Shown here piece after piece: positions 62,212-64,000 of a stretch of DNA of 64,000 nt (within the stretch, counting starts at the first letter, position 1; each line of letters opens with the position of its first letter). A program made the translations under genes and the position numbers. The stretch is from Flavobacteriaceae bacterium UBA4439 (GTDB lineage: Bacteria; Bacteroidota; Bacteroidia; Flavobacteriales; Flavobacteriaceae), in contig DGPN01000042.1 of assembly GCA_002390455.1 (NCBI GenBank), forward strand, positions 26,982 to 90,981, read 5' to 3'. Under the pieces are notes generated by a model, which searched no databases, had not been told where the DNA came from, and saw nothing but the letters and a program-made list of their open reading frames with translations.

Positions 62212-63741
62212 ATGAAGAAGTACTTAAACCTGTTTGATTTCAAACAAAAGGTAGATTATAAAACTGAGGTTTTGTCTGGCTTGACCGTGGCAATGGCATT
62301 GGTCCCCGAAGCAGTAGCTTTTGCTTTGGTGGCGGGTTTATCTCCTCTCACTGGACTTTACGCAGCTTTTGTGATGGGTTTGATCACTTCTGTTTTTGGA
62401 GGACGCCCTGGAATGATATCTGGAGCTACAGGAGCCGTAGCCATTGTCGTCGTAACCTTGGCTATATCACATGGTCCTGAATATGTATTTGCAACAGTTG
62501 TTGTGGCAGGTGTGATTCAGTTAGTCGCTGGTTTTTTAAAACTGGGTAAGCTAATGCGATTGGTTCCCCACCCAGTGATTTTTGGTTTTGTCAATGGCTT
62601 GGCCATTATTATTTTTATTTCACAATTGGATCAGTTTAAAAATTCTGATGGATCATGGTTGAGTGGATCATCCATGAATGTTTTTTTGGGCTTGGTTTTA
62701 TTGACCATGCTTATTATTTGGGGTTTGCCTAAGATCACAAAGCTATTCCCCGCTTCATTAATTGCTATTCTCAGCGTGTTTGGAATAGTATATTTTTTTG
62801 GTATAGATACCAAAACCGTAGGGGATATGGCTTCAATTCAAGGAGGATTTCCTCCCTTTCATATTCCCAGTGTTCCCTTCAACTTAGAAACCCTAACTAT
62901 AGTGTTCCCCTATGCCCTTATCGTCGCTGGGGTAGGTTTGATCGAAAGTTTGTTAACCCTAAACATCATAGATGAAATAACAGAAACACGAGGAAGCGGA
63001 AACAAAGAGGCGGTAGCTCAGGGGATGGCCAATGTTCTTTCGGGACTTTTTTCGGGTATGGGAGGTTGTGCCATGATTGGTCAGAGTCTGATCAATATCT
63101 CCAATGGAGCTAGGGCCAGAATGTCGGGCGTTGTAGCAGCAGTGGTATTGTTGGTTTTTGTAATGTTCGGAGCTGGTTTGATTGAACAAGTCCCCATGGC
63201 CGCACTCACAGGATTGATGATTATGGTGGCCATTGGAACTTTTGAGTGGTCGAGCTTAAGGACGTTCAATAAAATGCCTAAATCGGATATTTTTGTAATG
63301 ATTACCGTAACCCTCGTTACTGTTTTACTTCACAACCTCGCTCTTGCTGTGGTTTTAGGCGTTGTGATTGCTGCTCTGGTTTTTGCTTGGGACAATGCCA
63401 AAAGAATTCGTGCACGAAAATCCATCGATGATAAAGGGATTAAACATTATGAAATTTATGGTCCATTATTTTTTGGTTCCATCAGTGCTTTTAATGAGAA
63501 ATTTGACGTGCTCAATGATCCCCAAGAGGTGATTATCGATTTTAAAGAAAGTAGGGTAGTGGATATGTCAGCCATTGAAGCACTCAACAAAATTACAGAA
63601 CGATATCTCAAAATGGGTAAGAAGCTCCATTTACGTCATTTGAGTCAAGACTGCCAATTGTTGCTCAAAAACGCTGACAAGATCATTGATGTCAATGTTT
63701 TGGAAGATCCTAACTACAAGGTTTTGATTGACGAAATTTAA
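62212..63741 (+). CDS. SulP-family inorganic anion transporter with STAS domain
   Basis: A 509-aa protein with 10-12 membrane helices, the SulP core motifs VLSGLTVAMALVPEAVAFALVAGLSPLTGLYAAF and GGCAMIGQSLINISNGA, and a C-terminal STAS domain (about 400-509, VIIDFKESRVVDMSAIEAL). SulP members carry sulfate, bicarbonate or other anions, often with Na+ or H+. Substrate cannot be assigned from sequence. It lies 235 bp after the lyase operon with its own promoter-like elements. Sulfate uptake or export linked to glycan desulfation is possible, but unproven. Confidence 0.9.
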   Translation: MKKYLNLFDFKQKVDYKTEVLSGLTVAMALVPEAVAFALVAGLSPLTGLYAAFVMGLITSVFGGRPGMISGATGAVAIVVVTLAISHGPEYVFATVVVAGVIQLVAGFLKLGKLMRLVPHPVIFGFVNGLAIIIFISQLDQFKNSDGSWLSGSSMNVFLGLVLLTMLIIWGLPKITKLFPASLIAILSVFGIVYFFGIDTKTVGDMASIQGGFPPFHIPSVPFNLETLTIVFPYALIVAGVGLIESLLTLNIIDEITETRGSGNKEAVAQGMANVLSGLFSGMGGCAMIGQSLINISNGARARMSGVVAAVVLLVFVMFGAGLIEQVPMAALTGLMIMVAIGTFEWSSLRTFNKMPKSDIFVMITVTLVTVLLHNLALAVVLGVVIAALVFAWDNAKRIRARKSIDDKGIKHYEIYGPLFFGSISAFNEKFDVLNDPQEVIIDFKESRVVDMSAIEALNKITERYLKMGKKLHLRHLSQDCQLLLKNADKIIDVNVLEDPNYKVLIDEI

Positions 63742-63845
63742 TAGGAAAATGCTATAATTTAAGGCCTAAAGGGTTCAAGTATGATTGCTAAGGTCATCGG
63801 GTCTGAAAAGTTCAAAACTTATTTTAGAAAAAACCATTAGAAAAA

Positions 63846-64000
63846 CTAGAATGGAGGAGACTCCATAAGAAACAAGGCTTCTACTTGGTCGGGGACTTTA
63901 ATGGGTTTTCTAGTAGAGAGATCCACATAGCACCATTGGGTTTGAGAGCGCACCAAAAGTTGGTTGGTTTTGTCGTTATAAAATTCAACCACACGCATAG
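63846..64000 (-). CDS. Hotdog-fold acyl-CoA/ACP thioesterase, partial (3' end)
   Basis: The minus strand is open from the window edge to the TAG at 63848-63846. It encodes MRVVEFYNDKTNQLLVRSQT followed by QWCYVDLSTRKPIKVPDQVEALF and a short tail. The segment matches the C-terminal half of 4-hydroxybenzoyl-CoA-type thioesterases (strand RSQTQWCYVDLSTRKPIKVP). The ATG within the segment is probably internal, as about 65 residues of the family are missing. The start lies beyond the window. Confidence 0.7.
   Translation of the reverse strand, partial: MRVVEFYNDKTNQLLVRSQTQWCYVDLSTRKPIKVPDQVEALFLMESPPF

Noticed and set aside
1..64000. CRISPR arrays, insertion sequences, integrases, prophage or rRNA operon
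   Set aside because: I read both strands and found no regularly spaced repeats, transposase motifs or rRNA segments. The only duplicated DNA seen was the tRNA-Lys pair and the purC fragment.

Overview
The window looks like a chromosomal segment from a marine-type flavobacterium (phylum Bacteroidota, class Flavobacteriia). Lineage markers seen directly include gldF/gldG gliding genes, a T9SS-type C-terminal sorting domain, a DUF5686 protein, lipoproteins with Bacteroidota-style lipoboxes, split transketolase genes, a probable capnine (sulfonolipid) gene pair, carotenoid genes, and TAnnTTTG promoter elements with no obvious Shine-Dalgarno sequences. Coding density is high. Most genes are housekeeping, and there are two accessory stretches. 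No CRISPR array, insertion sequence, integrase or rRNA was found.

Layout. 1-2255: an edge-truncated porin, a periplasmic FMN-binding protein and a four-helix membrane protein, possibly a cell-envelope redox unit. 2308-6526: guaB, a tiny T9SS-domain protein, and a lipoprotein plus SurA-like chaperone pair. 6527-8805: a leftward unit with a CarH-like MerR/B12 regulator, crtB and crtZ, next to a Lys-Lys-Leu tRNA cluster (8889-9140). 9227-20898: aroK, a PyrR-like phosphoribosyltransferase, an Hsp15-like S4 protein, an FKBP lipoprotein with an acidic calcium-binding-type tail, an outer-membrane barrel, split transketolase, tgt, an LptG/LptF-type permease, accA, dnaB, a HAD hydrolase, and prfB with an intact programmed +1 frameshift. 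20969-31077: an oligopeptidase B-like lipoprotein, the capA/capB pair, dnaN, gldG, gldF, an S-adenosylmethionine hydroxide adenosyltransferase and a PhoH-like ATPase. 31083-34187: purC, an ABC-F ATPase, and behind it a decayed second copy of the purC 3' end.

34198-39207 is the first accessory stretch: an esterase/lipase lipoprotein, a small membrane protein of phage-like appearance, a trypco2-like protein, an outer-membrane protein and a leucine-rich-repeat lipoprotein, with longer AT-rich spacers. 39309-53593 returns to housekeeping: miaA, a K+ channel with a zinc-ribbon tail, a DEDDh exonuclease/GIY-YIG fusion, a YggS-type PLP protein, a Gfo/Idh/MocA oxidoreductase, pcm, a DUF5686 protein, smpB, clpB, nnr and glyA.

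53738-61976 is the most unusual locus: a compact rightward operon of a planctomycete-type cytochrome (PSCyt1/DUF1549/DUF1553), a DUF1501 protein, a multidomain membrane cytochrome and a polysaccharide lyase family 8 enzyme. A SulP anion transporter (62212-63741) follows. This suggests secreted or periplasmic degradation of an acidic, possibly sulfated, polysaccharide linked to a haem-protein module of unknown function, with no SusC/SusD pair in view. The window closes inside a leftward hotdog thioesterase gene.
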